A stretch of 64,000 nt of DNA from Bettongia penicillata ogilbyi (taxonomy: Eukaryota; Chordata; Mammalia; Diprotodontia; Potoroidae), in assembly GCA_023548195.1 (NCBI GenBank), contig JAJHZJ010000399.1:9456600-9520599 (forward strand), read 5' to 3'. Positions 21,990-32,977 of this stretch are shown here, piece by piece. The notes under the pieces were generated by a model. It worked only from the letters and a program-made list of their open reading frames with translations. It was not told where the DNA came from and made no database searches. Each line of letters begins with the position of its first letter. The stretch's first letter is position 1. Made by a program: the position numbers and the translations under genes.

Positions 21990-22530
21990 GAATTAGATTC
22001 TTGTGAAGATGTTTTGTCTTTTCTCCTTTTAATTGGAAATAATTGCTAATGGTGATTTCACAATTTCAAATAGAAATAGTTGTTTTTGGAGACTTCGCTA
22101 ATCAGGATATTTTAAAATTAACTTTTAATTTTTGGAATGCAATAAGCATTTTCATACCATAGTGTAATAAAAAGATGATTATACATAAAACTGTAAACTT
22201 ATTATTTACAATTTATTATTCCCTTTAAATGTACATGGTTATCGTGTAAATTTCTTTTTTTCCCTTTTCTCTTCCCTGACTCACCCCTATTCTAGAGAGG
22301 GCTACCATTAATTACTGGTTCATAAAAGGGTAGTTAAGAAGTATCTCAGCAGCCTCTGTGCTTAGATAGTTTCCCTCAACTTGGGTTTTTTTTTTCTTCC
22401 TTCTAAATATCATTTGGCAATTAAAAAATTATCCAATCATATCAGTAAGTAAAGATAACTATTTCAGTTGCTAATTAGAGATATATAATGAGAACAAAAA
22501 CTGTGCTTATATTTTTAAAGGGGTAGGGAC
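21990..22530. other. Intergenic, nothing recognised
   Basis: AT-rich, no gene or clear repeat. Confidence 0.4.
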
Positions 22531-22534
22531 TGGA

Positions 22535-22770
22535 TCTGTGATATCATAGATAAAGGAGGACTCCCAGATGAGGACATTCTGTCTACCATTGTAATATGAC
22601 ACCTTCTCTGTAACTTAAAATCTTAGCTCCAGTGATCTAGAGCATTGAGGGGATAAATGACTTGCCCAGGGGAACATAGTCACTAGTTAATAGATGGGAC
22701 ATGAACCAGGTGAGATCTTTCTGATTCCAAGGCCAACTTTCTTACTATTACATCACCTAGCCTCTTTCTG
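22535..22770 (-). mobile_element. CORE-type SINE (antisense, subtype without RTE tail)
   Basis: 'ggactcccagatgaggacat', 'tgacttgcccaggggaacat', 'gatgggacatgaaccaggtg', 'aggccaactttcttactatt'. Same subtype as 1015-1190 and 28640-28855. Confidence 0.65.
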
Positions 22771-22774
22771 AGAT

Positions 22775-23325
22775 GAAATCACATTTTTGAAAAAACACTT
22801 TTGAAATGAAGTTTTGAATTTAAGCAAAATCTATATATCCACAAACTATCAGACCTAGGATCACAAAATTTTGAGCCTAAAAGGACCTCTCACGGTAATT
22901 TTATCTAAAAATTCAGGTTTTGTCACATGTTTGCCATAAAGGTTTATTCTGGTGCCTGAGTGTTCTTCCCCGCCCCCTACTCCCAGCCCTTCCATGCACC
23001 TCATCCCACAAGCATTTACTAACTGCATGGAGATCATCCCAGCCAGATCTGCCAAGTTTTCTAAGAAGACTGGGACAGACACTGAGTTAGCAGCTGCTTA
23101 AATAATAGTCCCAAGAGGATTTCAGCTGCCAATATACTAGACATGTATTTTGAGTACGAATTTTTTTAAAACCTTAAATTACCAATTTATACCCCATGAT
23201 ATAAACTAGTTGTACTGTGAATCTTTGTGCCTTCTAGATCCATTCACTTTTGTGGCTTCCACTTAGCTTTAAATTTCTCCTTTTTAATATGTATGCTATG
23301 TGTTTTTTCCTAACATCTCTCTGCT
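22775..23325. other. Intergenic; weak MIR-like start at 22850-22910
   Basis: 'cctaggatcacaaaattttg' and 'gcctaaaaggacctctcacg' look like the beginning of an antisense MIR-class copy that then loses similarity. No gene seen. Confidence 0.35.
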
Positions 23326-23329
23326 CAAG

Positions 23330-23440
23330 CATTGGGTTGACTCTCTGTGTTTCAGTTTTCTTGTCTGTAAAATAAGTGATAGACTGCCTTAGATGAAGTC
23401 TAACATTTGTTCTAGCTCTAAATCTCTGATCTTGCAATGA
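23330..23440 (+). mobile_element. MIR SINE fragment
   Basis: 'ctctgtgtttcagttttctt', 'gtctgtaaaataagtgatag', 'tgttctagctctaaatctct'. Confidence 0.6.
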
Positions 23441-23814
23441 GGAATGGGCGAATTACTCAACTCCTACTGAAGGTGCCCCTTCCCCCTCTTCTCCTTCTCC
23501 TTCTACAAATTAAGCAAAGAGGAAACAATGCTTACAGTAGTGATTCTCAATCATAGCTTTCTGGTGTCTCTAATTTTCTCAGAGGATTTTCTGAAATTTT
23601 TCTTCACCATAAGCAAAAAAAGTGCCTCAGTCTCAAAGCAGAATTAATTTATTTTAATATTAATGAAATATATACTAAGTGCTTTGGAAAATGCAGAGTA
23701 AGGAAGGTTAATGTACAGGTAACAATAGTTTTCCTATACAATGTACTTCCTTTGTTTTTTCCCTAGTAACTTCTAACATGTTCAGATCCATTTTAATGAA
23801 TATTTCTTAATTCC

Positions 23815-23965
23815 TCCCTCCTTCTTTCTCTCCCTTCTTTCCTTTCTTTTTTCTTTCATTTTTCTCCTTTCTATTCTTTTTTCTCCCCCTTTCTATCCTC
23901 CTTCTCTTCCTTCTTTCCTTCCCTTAGCACCTAACAAAATACTCTGCACACAGTAGGTAATATAT
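23815..23965. repeat. Polypyrimidine tract with short L2 3' end
   Basis: About 110 bases of C/T (23815-23925) then 'tagcacctaacaaaatactc' and 'cacagtaggtaatata', the tip of an L2 3' end in plus orientation. Confidence 0.6.
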
Positions 23966-24404
23966 TTTTTGGTTGTTCTTGGATCTTTTCAGGTCCAGTT
24001 GTTAAAACTAACATTTATTGTACCTACAAGGTACTTACCATGTATTTTCAATGTCTGATGTGTTTATCAAGATACTACCCATTGTTTCAAACCTAAAGTC
24101 TGCAGAAAAAAGACAAGTCCAACTCATATTTTTCACCCAGTAGAAAAGAAACTTGAGATGCCATTTCCCTTGTGTTTTTGGTGAAAGCAAGCAAAGTGAA
24201 AATTCTTTACTATTTTACTTTGCTCATTTTTTCTCTCAGCTTTCCTAAAGTCCCTAACATGCTTCTATTCTGAAATACTCCAGCACTGACTTCCTTATTT
24301 GGTTGCTGGAACTGTTCTTTGTCTTGTTCAAACATTCTGCTAAAGTTGCAGCCTCTCCCCTCTGCTCTCCTCCCCCTTTCCTCCTACATTCTCTTCTTTT
24401 CTCC

Positions 24405-24406
<2 letters not shown>

Positions 24407-24469
<63 letters not shown>

Positions 24470-24475
24470 ACACAC
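24407..24475. repeat. (AC)n microsatellite
   Basis: About 31 AC repeats with a short interrupted end (CACCACACACGC). The ORFs on both strands through it, with VCVCVC or THTHTH translations, are artefacts. Confidence 0.95.
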
Positions 24476-24479
24476 GCTC

Positions 24480-25115
24480 AAGAGTTTGGCTTCAGCAGGT
24501 CACCGTGACTCAGCCGCCTTTGTAGGTCTCTTACCAATCACACATCAGTTATGCCCATTTAAGGAGTATCTTTCCTTTCCTTCTGGAAATCGTAAGAGTG
24601 CCAGGGAGTTTTCAGCTGTTTGAAAAGATTGTTACATTGCATATGCTGTAAGGTCACCAAGAAGTGTGTATTTCACTCAATTATGTATTTTTTTCATTTT
24701 GCAAAGTATGTATTACAAAAAAAACCCCCACAATGTGCAACTGCCTGATTACTGATTACTTTCATCCTTAGTGATGGGAAACTCAAATTTGGCTGAAATA
24801 TCATACAGTTTTTAACTGGTCAAAAATGATACTACATATTAATCAATCTAGAGGGTTTTTAAAAAATATTTAAAAAACATAATAGCAGTAGAAAGAAATG
24901 CCAATAAAGTAAGACAAATCTCTGGGGCCTTATTGAAAAGACACACACTTTTCAGTAAATGATTTCCTCTGTGAAGGCTGGAGTTGAAACCAGCTAGTCA
25001 TGCAGAAGTACTAAAAGTTATATTCATATTTTCTTGCTTAGCTGACCCAAATGTTCTGCTCTCTGCATTTCCTATTTAAGAAAGGAGTTATGATGATTGC
25101 ATTCAATAAAAGAGA
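24480..25115. other. Intergenic, nothing recognised
   Basis: No gene seen. An AP-1-like GTGACTCAG lies near 24505, a single unsupported site. Confidence 0.4.
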
Positions 25116-25124
25116 CCAATGTTT

Positions 25125-25263
25125 CAGTCCAGCTAAACCTTTTGACTGAGTCTAAGTTTTACAGAACAAATCCTTTTATTAAGAGGATTTGTTCTGTAAA
25201 GTTTGGATTGAGAGGACGTAGAGGGCCATGTGTGTCTGTGAGGCTGCAAGTTCCTCACCCCTG
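25125..25263 (+). mobile_element. hAT-type MITE with perfect 17-bp hairpin
   Basis: Right terminal sequence AGTTCCTCACCCCTG (25249-25263) matches the inverse of CAGGGGTGGGGAACC, the left end of the copy at 52699. Centre: arms 25158-25174 and 25184-25200 are perfect inverted repeats around a 9-base loop. It has no coding capacity and would have been mobilised by an autonomous hAT (Charlie-like) transposase. Left terminal repeat lost. Confidence 0.7.
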
Positions 25264-25269
25264 ACTAAA

Positions 25270-25625
25270 CAAAGGGAACCTTTCCCTGTGCCTAGCACAT
25301 AGCATCTTGATGCCTAGGATAAAGGAGACCATAATTTTATTTCAAACAAACACATCATCAACACTCTAGTGTGAAACCTGAAACAACAGTAAGAGGAATA
25401 GAGGTATTTTTCTAAGTTCCAGGCATCCTGTCTAGTTCAATTGAGAAATCCCCAAATTACTTTTTTAAAAATAGTGCTTTGTATATGGGAATTAGACCTA
25501 CCACTTTAAACTAGACTGCTCAATGAGAAAACTGTTTTTTTTCTTTCTATAAAAGACTCCCCTAATTCTCTACCAGTAATGATCTTTTACCTTAGAGTTC
25601 ACATAACTCTTGGTTTTTCACTTCC
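25270..25625. other. Intergenic, nothing recognised
   Basis: No gene or clear repeat. Confidence 0.35.
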
Positions 25626-25629
25626 TCAA

Positions 25630-25795
25630 TAAATTTATCATGTAACATTACATAAAACAGTTATTTGTATATATCTTGCATCCCCCCCACTAGACTTTAG
25701 GCTTAAAGAATCATAGCTAAATCTTGTACTTTCTGTAGAGCCTAAGACAAAATCATTACCCATTACATGCTTAATAAATCCTTGTCGAATTGGAG
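25630..25795 (+). mobile_element. L2 LINE 3' end
   Basis: 'actagactttaggcttaaag', 'aatcttgtactttctgtaga', 'cattacatgcttaataaatc', 'cttgtcgaattggagaataa'. Confidence 0.6.
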
Positions 25796-25839
25796 AATAA
25801 ATGAATTATTGTGACTGGGTAGACCTGTGATTTCCAGGT

Positions 25840-25965
25840 GAAGAATCTCCTTCTACTATTCCCAGGTCAGTACCTTGTCTGTAACCTACAGTCTTAGAGA
25901 GCTGCTGGCAGATGTTAGAGATAAGACCTGAATCCAAATCTTGGCTTGGACGATGACTTTCTACT
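25840..25965 (-). mobile_element. CORE-type SINE fragment (antisense)
   Basis: 'aagaatctccttctactatt', 'acctacagtcttagagagct', 'gataagacctgaatccaaat'. Same subtype as 22535-22770. Confidence 0.5.
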
Positions 25966-25991
25966 TAGCACACCAGACAGAAATTGCCTAG

Positions 25992-26570
<579 letters not shown>

Positions 26571-26574
26571 TAGA

Positions 26575-26690
26575 GCCATCAGATTACAGATTTAGAGTTG
26601 GAAGGCATCTTTTAGGTCAAGTCTTATCTTCTTATTTTGCAGATGAGGAAATTGAGTCAGAGACCCTCTTTTTCTTTTGTTGCTTTAATA
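26575..26690 (-). mobile_element. MIR-class SINE fragment (antisense)
   Basis: 'cagatttagagttggaaggc', 'ttattttgcagatgaggaaa', 'ttgagtcagagac'. Confidence 0.6.
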
Positions 26691-26869
26691 GTACTGTGAC
26701 TATCCCAATATCTTTTATTTCTGATTCTAGGAACTCATTCTCCATTCTTTGTTCTCATGAAGAGACTATTTATTTAAATTCACCATAGTGACTGTGGTGG
26801 AAATAACCTTTGGCGCACTTAATTTCCAAAGAGCTTGACTTTTCACATTTTGGTCAATCTGGCCAAGCT

Positions 26870-27060
26870 CAGTCTCAGTCATAGATTTAGAATGTTAGAG
26901 CTGGAAGATGCCCGAGAGTCCCAGTCTTGTTTTTTCTTATTTAATATATTGGCTCATCAGATTAAGAGCTGGAAGACATTTAGAGGTCATCTATAAAGAG
27001 GCCCCTTACGCTGAAGAGTGGAAACTGAGCCCCTGACAAAGAAAGTGACTCCATCGTACT
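26870..27060 (-). mobile_element. MIR-class SINE fragments (antisense, two tandem starts)
   Basis: Two successive starts: 'gaatgttagagctggaagat' (26888) and 'gattaagagctggaagacat' (26958), the second followed by a degraded 'gtggaaactgagcccctgac'. Either two insertions or an internal duplication. Confidence 0.5.
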
Positions 27061-27064
27061 GCAT

Positions 27065-27660
27065 ATTAACATCTCCCAATTTCACTAGAAATTTCTTTTG
27101 GTCAATCCTAATCCTAATCCTTTTGGTCTCTGGTCTCCCTTTCCATTTTGTCATTCTCTTTTCTTCCATTGGCTACCCCTTAACTGAATCTGTGCCACAG
27201 ATTACCCATTCTGTTTACTCCCTCTCCTCTTACAACTCAAAAACTTATGTAGAAAAGATAAGATGACTAATCTCTTTCACAATTAGGTATCTCATCTCTC
27301 TCTATTGATAGTATAGATAGAAATAAAATAAGTAGAAATGGATGAATATTAAAGAAAGAGAGATACTGAAAGACAGAATGGTGAGGAATTTTAGGAGGAA
27401 ATCAAATACACATACATATAGTTTTTCTCACAACCAATGTTGCTCCTCAGTACATTCAACTTCCTCCTAAATTTCCCACAACACCTCTGTCCTTCTTTGA
27501 TCTGGACTTTCCAGGTTACTTGATGGATAAGATTAAGGTTTCGAATAAACTTGGGTATTTTTCTGTGCCTTCCCTTGACAAAGACTTATTCTTGTACTAA
27601 TCATTATTTGCTTTCTCTATCCTAAATTTCTTCTCTTTTTTATTTCCTTTTCTGAGACTT
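27065..27660. other. Intergenic, nothing recognised
   Basis: Pyrimidine-biased sequence without a clear family. The complementary ORFs at 26987-27266 lack any domain. Confidence 0.35.
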
Positions 27661-27667
27661 TAAAAGG

Positions 27668-27805
27668 TGTGTGTATATACAATACACATGTATGTATATA
27701 CAAACATATGCATGTATTTGTAAACCCAGAAATAAAAGCTACAATCTATATATGAGTATGTACATACACAAATGCGTGTGTGTACATGTATATACATACA
27801 TATAT
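27668..27805. repeat. Degenerate TG/TA microsatellite
   Basis: Mixed GTGTGTGTATATACAATACA and similar blocks at 27668-27715 and 27740-27805. Confidence 0.75.
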
Positions 27806-27854
27806 ATCTCCTCTGCCTTAGGAAGGTGTCTTTAATTGGATCCTACTATTTTTC

Positions 27855-27909
27855 TAGCTAGAAATTAGAGCTAGGAGGAATATTAGAGATCATCAAACCT
27901 CTCATTTTT
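27855..27909 (-). mobile_element. MIR-class SINE (antisense, left part of a split copy)
   Basis: 'agaaattagagctaggagga', 'atattagagatcatcaaacc', 'tctcatttttt' breaks at the next SINE and resumes at 28122. Confidence 0.65.
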
Positions 27910-27910
27910 T

Positions 27911-28120
27911 GTTATTATTAGACTATGATTCCATTTGAGATTTTCTTGGAAAAGATACTGAATTGATATGCCATTTCCTTCTCCAGTTCACTTTACAGAA
28001 GAGAAAACTAAGGCAAACAGGGTTAAGTGACTTGCTCAGAGTCACACAGCTGGTAAGTATCTAAGGCCAGCTTTGAATTCAGGAAAATGAGTTTTCCTGA
28101 CTCTAGGCCCAGCACTTTAT
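27911..28120 (-). mobile_element. Marsupial SINE with RTE-like tail, nested in MIR
   Basis: Antisense: 'tgattccatttgagattttc', 'ccttctccagttcactttac', 'agggttaagtgacttgctca', 'tgaattcaggaaaatgagtt', 'cccagcactttatcc'. Flanking CATTTTTT (about 27903) and CATTTTT (about 28121) are a candidate TSD. Confidence 0.85.
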
Positions 28121-28121
28121 C

Positions 28122-28262
28122 CATTTTTCAGATAAAAAGACAAAAGCTTAGTGAGTTGATATGACATCCTCATAGGTCATAAGTGGCAGAGGTAGGATTT
28201 AAACCCAGATCCTCTGACTCCAAAATCCAGTTCTTTCTCTACTAATATTATGCTACCTCTGT
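28122..28262 (-). mobile_element. MIR-class SINE (antisense, right part of a split copy)
   Basis: 'ttttcagataaaaagacaaa', 'ataagtggcagaggtaggat', 'ttaaacccagatcctctgac', 'ccagttctttctctactaat'. Confidence 0.7.
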
Positions 28263-28449
28263 GAACTCTTTCAAAATTGCTTCATTTCCCCCCATCTGTA
28301 TTCTAGTGGCTAAATCAAGGAGTAAATAAAATTTAAAAATCAGATCTGCTAGACTTACTTTACTTCAGTTTTCTCATTTCCATTACTTCTCCATTCACCA
28401 CCTGTCCATCATTATTAAATCAATAAATAAATGAGAGCTGTATTTATCG

Positions 28450-28605
28450 AGACGCTGAAGATCACAGAATGTTTGAGCTGAAAGAGAACTTGAAAATTAC
28501 GTAGACTAGTTCCTGCATTTTATAGATAAGGAACCTGAGGTTCAAGTTAAGTAATTTGACTAATGTCCCATGGCTGTTAGTGGAAGAGGCGAGATAAAAA
28601 TCAAG
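28450..28605 (-). mobile_element. MIR-class SINE (antisense)
   Basis: 'gaatgtttgagctgaaagag', 'cattttatagataaggaacc', 'taatgtcccatggctgttag'. Confidence 0.65.
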
Positions 28606-28639
28606 GTCTACAGATACTCTCTAGCAGCTTGAAGTCTAA

Positions 28640-28855
28640 ATGCAGTTTGATCTCTAAGAGTTTGTAATGTTTTTCCAGAGTTAGGGACCATAATCCCAGT
28701 GGTGCAGGGAATTTCCAGATGAGGACATGCCCTTTACCAACGCAGACTCTTAGAAATTGCCCAGGGTCATGTGACCAATATTTGGTAGGTAAGGCAAGAC
28801 TTGAATCCAGGCTTTCCTGGTTTTCAGATAGATTTCTATTTATCATGCCATCCTG
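28640..28855 (-). mobile_element. CORE-type SINE (antisense)
   Basis: 'agggaatttccagatgagga', 'cagactcttagaaattgccc', 'agggtcatgtgaccaatatt', 'tgaatccaggctttcctggt', 'ctatttatcatgccatcctg'. Confidence 0.7.
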
Positions 28856-28859
28856 TACT

Positions 28860-29380
28860 CCCTCATTATCCTATGAATTAATTATAAAGTAACTAAGTCT
28901 TAAACTGTGTGATACTAATCATAAATGAAATAAGATTTAGGAAAGAAAAGACAGGAGATGTTAGAGTGGTTAGAAGAAGCTTCACAGAGAAAGTAAGGAT
29001 GGCTCCAGATCTAGTAATATTTAGATAACATGAGGAAAAAACACTTCTGGTATGCATTCTAATTTGGAGCTGACAGATTTTGAGCCTCAAAGTTTACATT
29101 TTTTCATAAGAAGATAGTCTTTTTCTGGAAATGTTTATCTTTTGTAGACGCTATCATATGTGTGCCAGTGGTACAGAAAATTACCCTCATTTAGAGAGGC
29201 AGCCTGTAGAGAGAATATCTACTATCTTGGTTGTGGGGAAAACATGAGTTCTAGTGATAAGTAGAACTACATGGCCCTAGTAAACATAACTGGACTCCTC
29301 TGTTGAGGGGACAAGAAGAAGATCAGGTTGTTTAGGCAATGCATATGGAAAAGTAGTATTATATGAGATCCTATAGGTTA
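28860..29380. other. Intergenic, nothing recognised
   Basis: No gene or clear family. Confidence 0.35.
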
Positions 29381-29384
29381 TAAA

Positions 29385-30060
29385 CAGCATTCCAGGCAGA
29401 TGAATCTGGATTCCACGGGCAATAGAGACCCCCTGCAGCTTCTTGAGCAGGTAAAAGTGATTTAATTAAGGATGTGTTTTAGGAATATTAATTTAGCAGA
29501 AATATGTGGGATCTATTAGATGAAAGGAAAAATTAGCAGCGAGGAGACTAGAAAGCGTACCTTTACAATAATCTTAGCATGAGTTGATAAGGGTCTAGAC
29601 ACTGATGGTATCAGGGGAAATAGTGAAAGGACAAAAACAAGACAAATCCAAAGGGAAGACTGTATATTAGATGTGGTAGAGGGAGAAGTCAAAGGTGACC
29701 TTGTCATTTCTAGCCTAGGATACTGGAAGAATGGTGATTCCATATACAGAATGGGTTAGTTGGGAAGGAGAATCAACTTAGTAACTTGGACAGAAGATTC
29801 ACTTCAACAAGCATGTATTGTATTTTAAACAAAGTGAATTTGTGATGATAGAGATCCAATTGGAGATGTCCTTTAGACAGTTAGAAATATTGTCTAGGTA
29901 TGTCAGGGCAGGAGATGTAGGTTTGAGGGGTATTGCATAGAGGTCATAGCTGAAGTGACAAGGGTGGATGAATTCATCAAATGAGTGAGTACAGACAGAA
30001 AGTAGCAGAGAACTGAAATCAGGGTGTTGAGGGAGACATCCTACAGATGGGTGAAACTAG
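29385..30060. mobile_element. Ancient interspersed element, family unresolved
   Basis: The text 'cccctgcagcttcttgagca', 'ggaatattaatttagcagaa', 'gtcaaaggtgaccttgtcat', 'gagatccaattggagatgtc' and 'ttgcatagaggtcatagctg' resembles a mammalian-wide repeat I have seen many times but cannot assign to a named family. No coding capacity. The piece at 48000-48300 looks like the part of the same consensus that comes before it. Confidence 0.45.
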
Positions 30061-30365
30061 GGCAATTCACCCTACTCGTGATGTACTTATATTTTCCTTT
30101 TGTTTATGCTTGTACAGAGGAGAAATATAAATTTAATTTGTAAGCATATAGAAAAATCTCTATTTTACATTATGGCATAGCTTGACTACAAAGCATTTAT
30201 AATATATTGCATATAAATTAACATTTGCTGAGTCCATGATTAAGAAGCTAGAAATGTTTGTGACCTACTAAGCACTAAAGTAATTAAGAGAGGTCACTAG
30301 TAATTTAGGCAGTAACAGGGTGAAATTTCCATTCACATTTTTCTTGGTGTTCCTTTATATTACTC
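30060..30365. other. Intergenic, nothing recognised
   Basis: AT-rich, no gene or family. Confidence 0.35.
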
Positions 30366-30369
30366 AGAA

Positions 30370-30490
30370 CTATAGTAGGTAATATGATAATTGCCAGCAT
30401 TTATATTGTGATTAAGGTTTGCAAAGTCTTCTTAAAGTATGTGGAAGAGACTATTGAGATAATCTAGTCCAATTCCCTTAATTTTATTAA
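30370..30490 (-). mobile_element. MIR-class SINE fragments (antisense)
   Basis: 'attaaggtttgcaaagtctt' (MIR 3' part), then 'gattgagataatctagtcc'-like text and 'aattcccttaattttattaa'. Confidence 0.5.
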
Positions 30491-30494
30491 AAAA

Positions 30495-31060
30495 ATGCTT
30501 ATTGATACATTTTGATTAGATGTCACCTATATTTCCCTCAACATACCCCTTCCTAAAGAACCATCTTGAATAATAAAGACTAAAAAAAGAGAAAAACATT
30601 ATAGCAAAATTAAACAAGATGGAGGTAGTACCAAGATGGTAGATGAAAAGGAAGAAACACAGTGAACTCCCCTCACCTGAAGCTTCTCCAAACACATCTA
30701 GAAAATGCATCAGATTGGATTGTGTCATTTACCTAGCCAAGACTGGTATAGTGAAACAGAGAGATTGGTGGATACCAGAAAAGAGGTCTGGTCAGGAGCC
30801 ACTATGGAAACCACGCCAGCATCCTAGAAGAGACTGCCCCAGACCCATACCTGGGCATAGTGACAGGCACCAACTGGTAACTTTGTTGTCCATTTCCCAG
30901 TTCTCAGTCACTGATTCAAGGTGGCCTGAGAAGGAGACCTATGCCCATGAATGGGCAAGTTCAAAGCAAGGAGCAGCAGTATGGCTTAAATTCGAGGAAG
31001 GGTAAGGTCTCAGTTCCAGCTTGTAGTCCAGTATGGATCCCGCAGAATACCTAGGGCAGG
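30495..31060 (+). mobile_element. Possible L1 5'-UTR fragment
   Basis: 'agtaccaagatggtagatga' and 'aagcttctccaaacacatct' resemble the start of marsupial L1 5' UTRs, which open with a CAAGATGG-type motif. The 120-codon ORF at 30643-31005 lies inside and shows no ORF1 coiled coil, so I do not call it a gene. Alternative: unrelated unique sequence. Confidence 0.3.
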
Positions 31061-31074
31061 AATCCCAGATCATG

Positions 31075-31350
31075 CCTATCATGCTCTCCTTCCTGGTTTC
31101 CTTCAAGTCTCCGACAAAATCCCACTTTCTACAAGAAGTCTTTCCAGATCCCTCTTAATTCTAGTATCTTCCCTCTGTTGACTATTTTCTCATTTATCAT
31201 TTGCATAGCATTTGTTTATAATTACACACTGTCTCCTCCATCAGACTGAGTTTCTTGAGATCCGTGTCTTTTGTCTTTCTTTGCATCCCTTGTGCTTACC
31301 ACAGTGCATGGCACATAGTAGGCACTTTTTAATAAATGTTTATGAACTAT
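31075..31350 (+). mobile_element. L2 LINE 3' end
   Basis: 'ttccttcaagtctccgacaa', 'agaagtctttccagatccct', 'cagactgagtttcttgagat', 'gcttaccacagtgcatggca', CATAGTAGGCACTTTTTAAT. Confidence 0.75.
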
Positions 31351-31434
31351 TGATTAACTATTTACAGGGCTCTGTAAATGTGAGTTATTATATTGTTTCT
31401 CTGCCACTAAGTCTATCCATTCAGTTTGAAAGTG

Positions 31435-31635
31435 TTACGAATCTAGGACAGTATGGTAAAACACAGCAGATAAGATTTGGGTTTTTAAGTCAGGAAGAAT
31501 GACTCAAACTCTGCCTCAGACACTTATTAGAGTGTGACCCTTGGTAAGTCATTTAATCTATGTTGGCCTCAGTTTCCCCATCTGTAGGATGAAGAGGCTG
31601 GACTCAATGGCTGCCAAGATGTCTAGGAACCTATG
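31435..31635 (+). mobile_element. CORE SINE/MIR
   Basis: 'taagatttgggtttttaagt', 'tctgcctcagacacttatta', 'gtgacccttggtaagtcatt', 'ggcctcagtttccccatctg', 'gaggctggactcaatggctg'. Confidence 0.7.
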
Positions 31636-31639
31636 AGTT

Positions 31640-31785
31640 CTACCTCAGACTCTTACTAGACGCATGATCCTGGGCAAGTCACCTTGATTCTCAGGGCCTC
31701 AGTTACCTCCTTTGTAAGTGAGGGGTGCTGGAGTCAACTGCCTCTAAAATCCCTTCCAGCTCTAAATTTATGGTCATATGGTCCT
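31640..31785 (+). mobile_element. Second CORE SINE/MIR, head-to-tail with the first
   Basis: 'ctacctcagactcttactag', 'tgatcctgggcaagtcacct', 'gcctcagttacctcctttgt', 'tcccttccagctctaaattt'. Same orientation as the one directly before it. Confidence 0.65.
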
Positions 31786-31789
31786 AGCT

Positions 31790-32380
31790 CTAATTGATAT
31801 ATCTAGATCTGTGTGCCTATCTAGGGGTGAGAAAAGAAGGAAATATCAGTGGTTGCCATATGCCTCTTCACATTAGATCAAAATACAAAAGCAAACAAAA
31901 ACCAAAACCAAATTCCTGAGTCCTTCAGGAAAATGCTACTTGACTATGAAACTTCAGGTGAAGTTCATTTGAAAGCAGATTTTTCAAATTTGTTTCTATC
32001 CAGGAGGCTTAACTGATTAAATCAAATTGCCATTAGCAGGGTCTAAAGCAATCTCTCCAAAATGAGCAAATCCTCACAAACCATTAGATTTGAGGGAGTC
32101 AATGAAATCCTCAGGAGGGATAACAACCGGCACTCCAGGCATGCCTGGTCACTATGAAGGCAACTCTCCTGGATTCACATCCACTGACATCTCTGTCAAC
32201 TTGCACACTCTTCTTTCCCAAGATTCTTCCCTCCTACTTTGAATTGGCCAGTTTATTGTCTTAATTGACATATTACATGATTAAAGATGAGCTCCCTAGA
32301 GATAGTTTTATTCTGTTTATGATGTCATGCAGAAAAGTTGGAGGTGGGGATGGGATTTCTTGAACCTGGATAACCTTTGC
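31790..32380. other. Intergenic, nothing recognised
   Basis: No gene or clear family. Confidence 0.35.
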
Positions 32381-32385
32381 CACTG

Positions 32386-32580
32386 AGCAGGTAGGTAGCA
32401 GTGGATAGAGTACTGGGCCTGCAGTCAGACTGGAAAATCTGAGTTCAAATCTAGCCTCTGACACTTATTATATGACCCTGGGAAAGTTACTTAACTCTGT
32501 CTCAGTTTCCCCATCAGCAAAATGAACTGGAGAAGGAAATGGCAAAACACTCCAATATCTTTGTCAAGAAAATCCTAAAC
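32386..32580 (+). mobile_element. Marsupial SINE (3' truncated)
   Basis: 'gagcaggtaggtagcagtgg', 'tactgggcctgcagtcagac', 'aatctgagttcaaatctagc', 'tctcagtttccccatcagca', 'gagaaggaaatggcaaaaca', 'tttgtcaagaaaatcc'. The final RTE-like tail is missing. Confidence 0.8.
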
Positions 32581-32584
32581 AGGC

Positions 32585-32735
32585 CTCCAATACTGCCTCA
32601 AGCTTATACTGACTATGATCCTGGGCAAGTCACTAAAAATACTCAGTGCCCTAGATCAGCTTTCTAAGATTATAAATTGCAGAAAAGTTATAAACTGTAT
32701 AGGGAAGATTTCTCTAAAGTGATGAAATCACATAT
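32585..32735 (+). mobile_element. CORE-type SINE, subtype without RTE tail
   Basis: 'tgatcctgggcaagtcacta', 'actcagtgccctagatcagc', 'ttataaattgcagaaaagtt', 'aagtgatgaaatcacatatc'. Head missing. Abuts the previous SINE. Confidence 0.6.
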
Positions 32736-32841
32736 CTGGTTAAAAAAAAAATTTGGTGACCTGGGAACAGGATTATTGGGACTCCCTTGATCATTTACAA
32801 CTCCATATTTGATATAACAGACTTTAGAAAAAAATGACAAT

Positions 32842-32977
32842 GAAGTTGTTCAGTCATGTCTGACTCTCCATAACTCCATTTGGGATTTTCTTGGCAAAGT
32901 TACAAGGGTAGTTTGCCTTTTCTTCTCCAGCTCATTTTACAGATGAGGAAACTGAGGCAAACAGGGTGAAGTCAAGT
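32842..32977 (-). mobile_element. Marsupial SINE (antisense), left part
   Basis: 'gttgttcagtcatgtctgac', 'tccatttgggattttcttgg', CAGATGAGGAAACTGAGGCA, 'aacagggtgaagt', then CAAGT (32973-32977), where it is cut by a solo LTR. Confidence 0.85.

Noticed and set aside
24254..24623. ORFs with THTHTH or VCVCVC translations
   Set aside because: They arise from the (AC)n microsatellite read on each strand.
30643..31005. 120-codon plus-strand ORF as a possible gene
   Set aside because: No domain recognised. It lies in possible L1 5'-UTR text, and a chance ORF of this length is expected in a 64-kb six-frame search.
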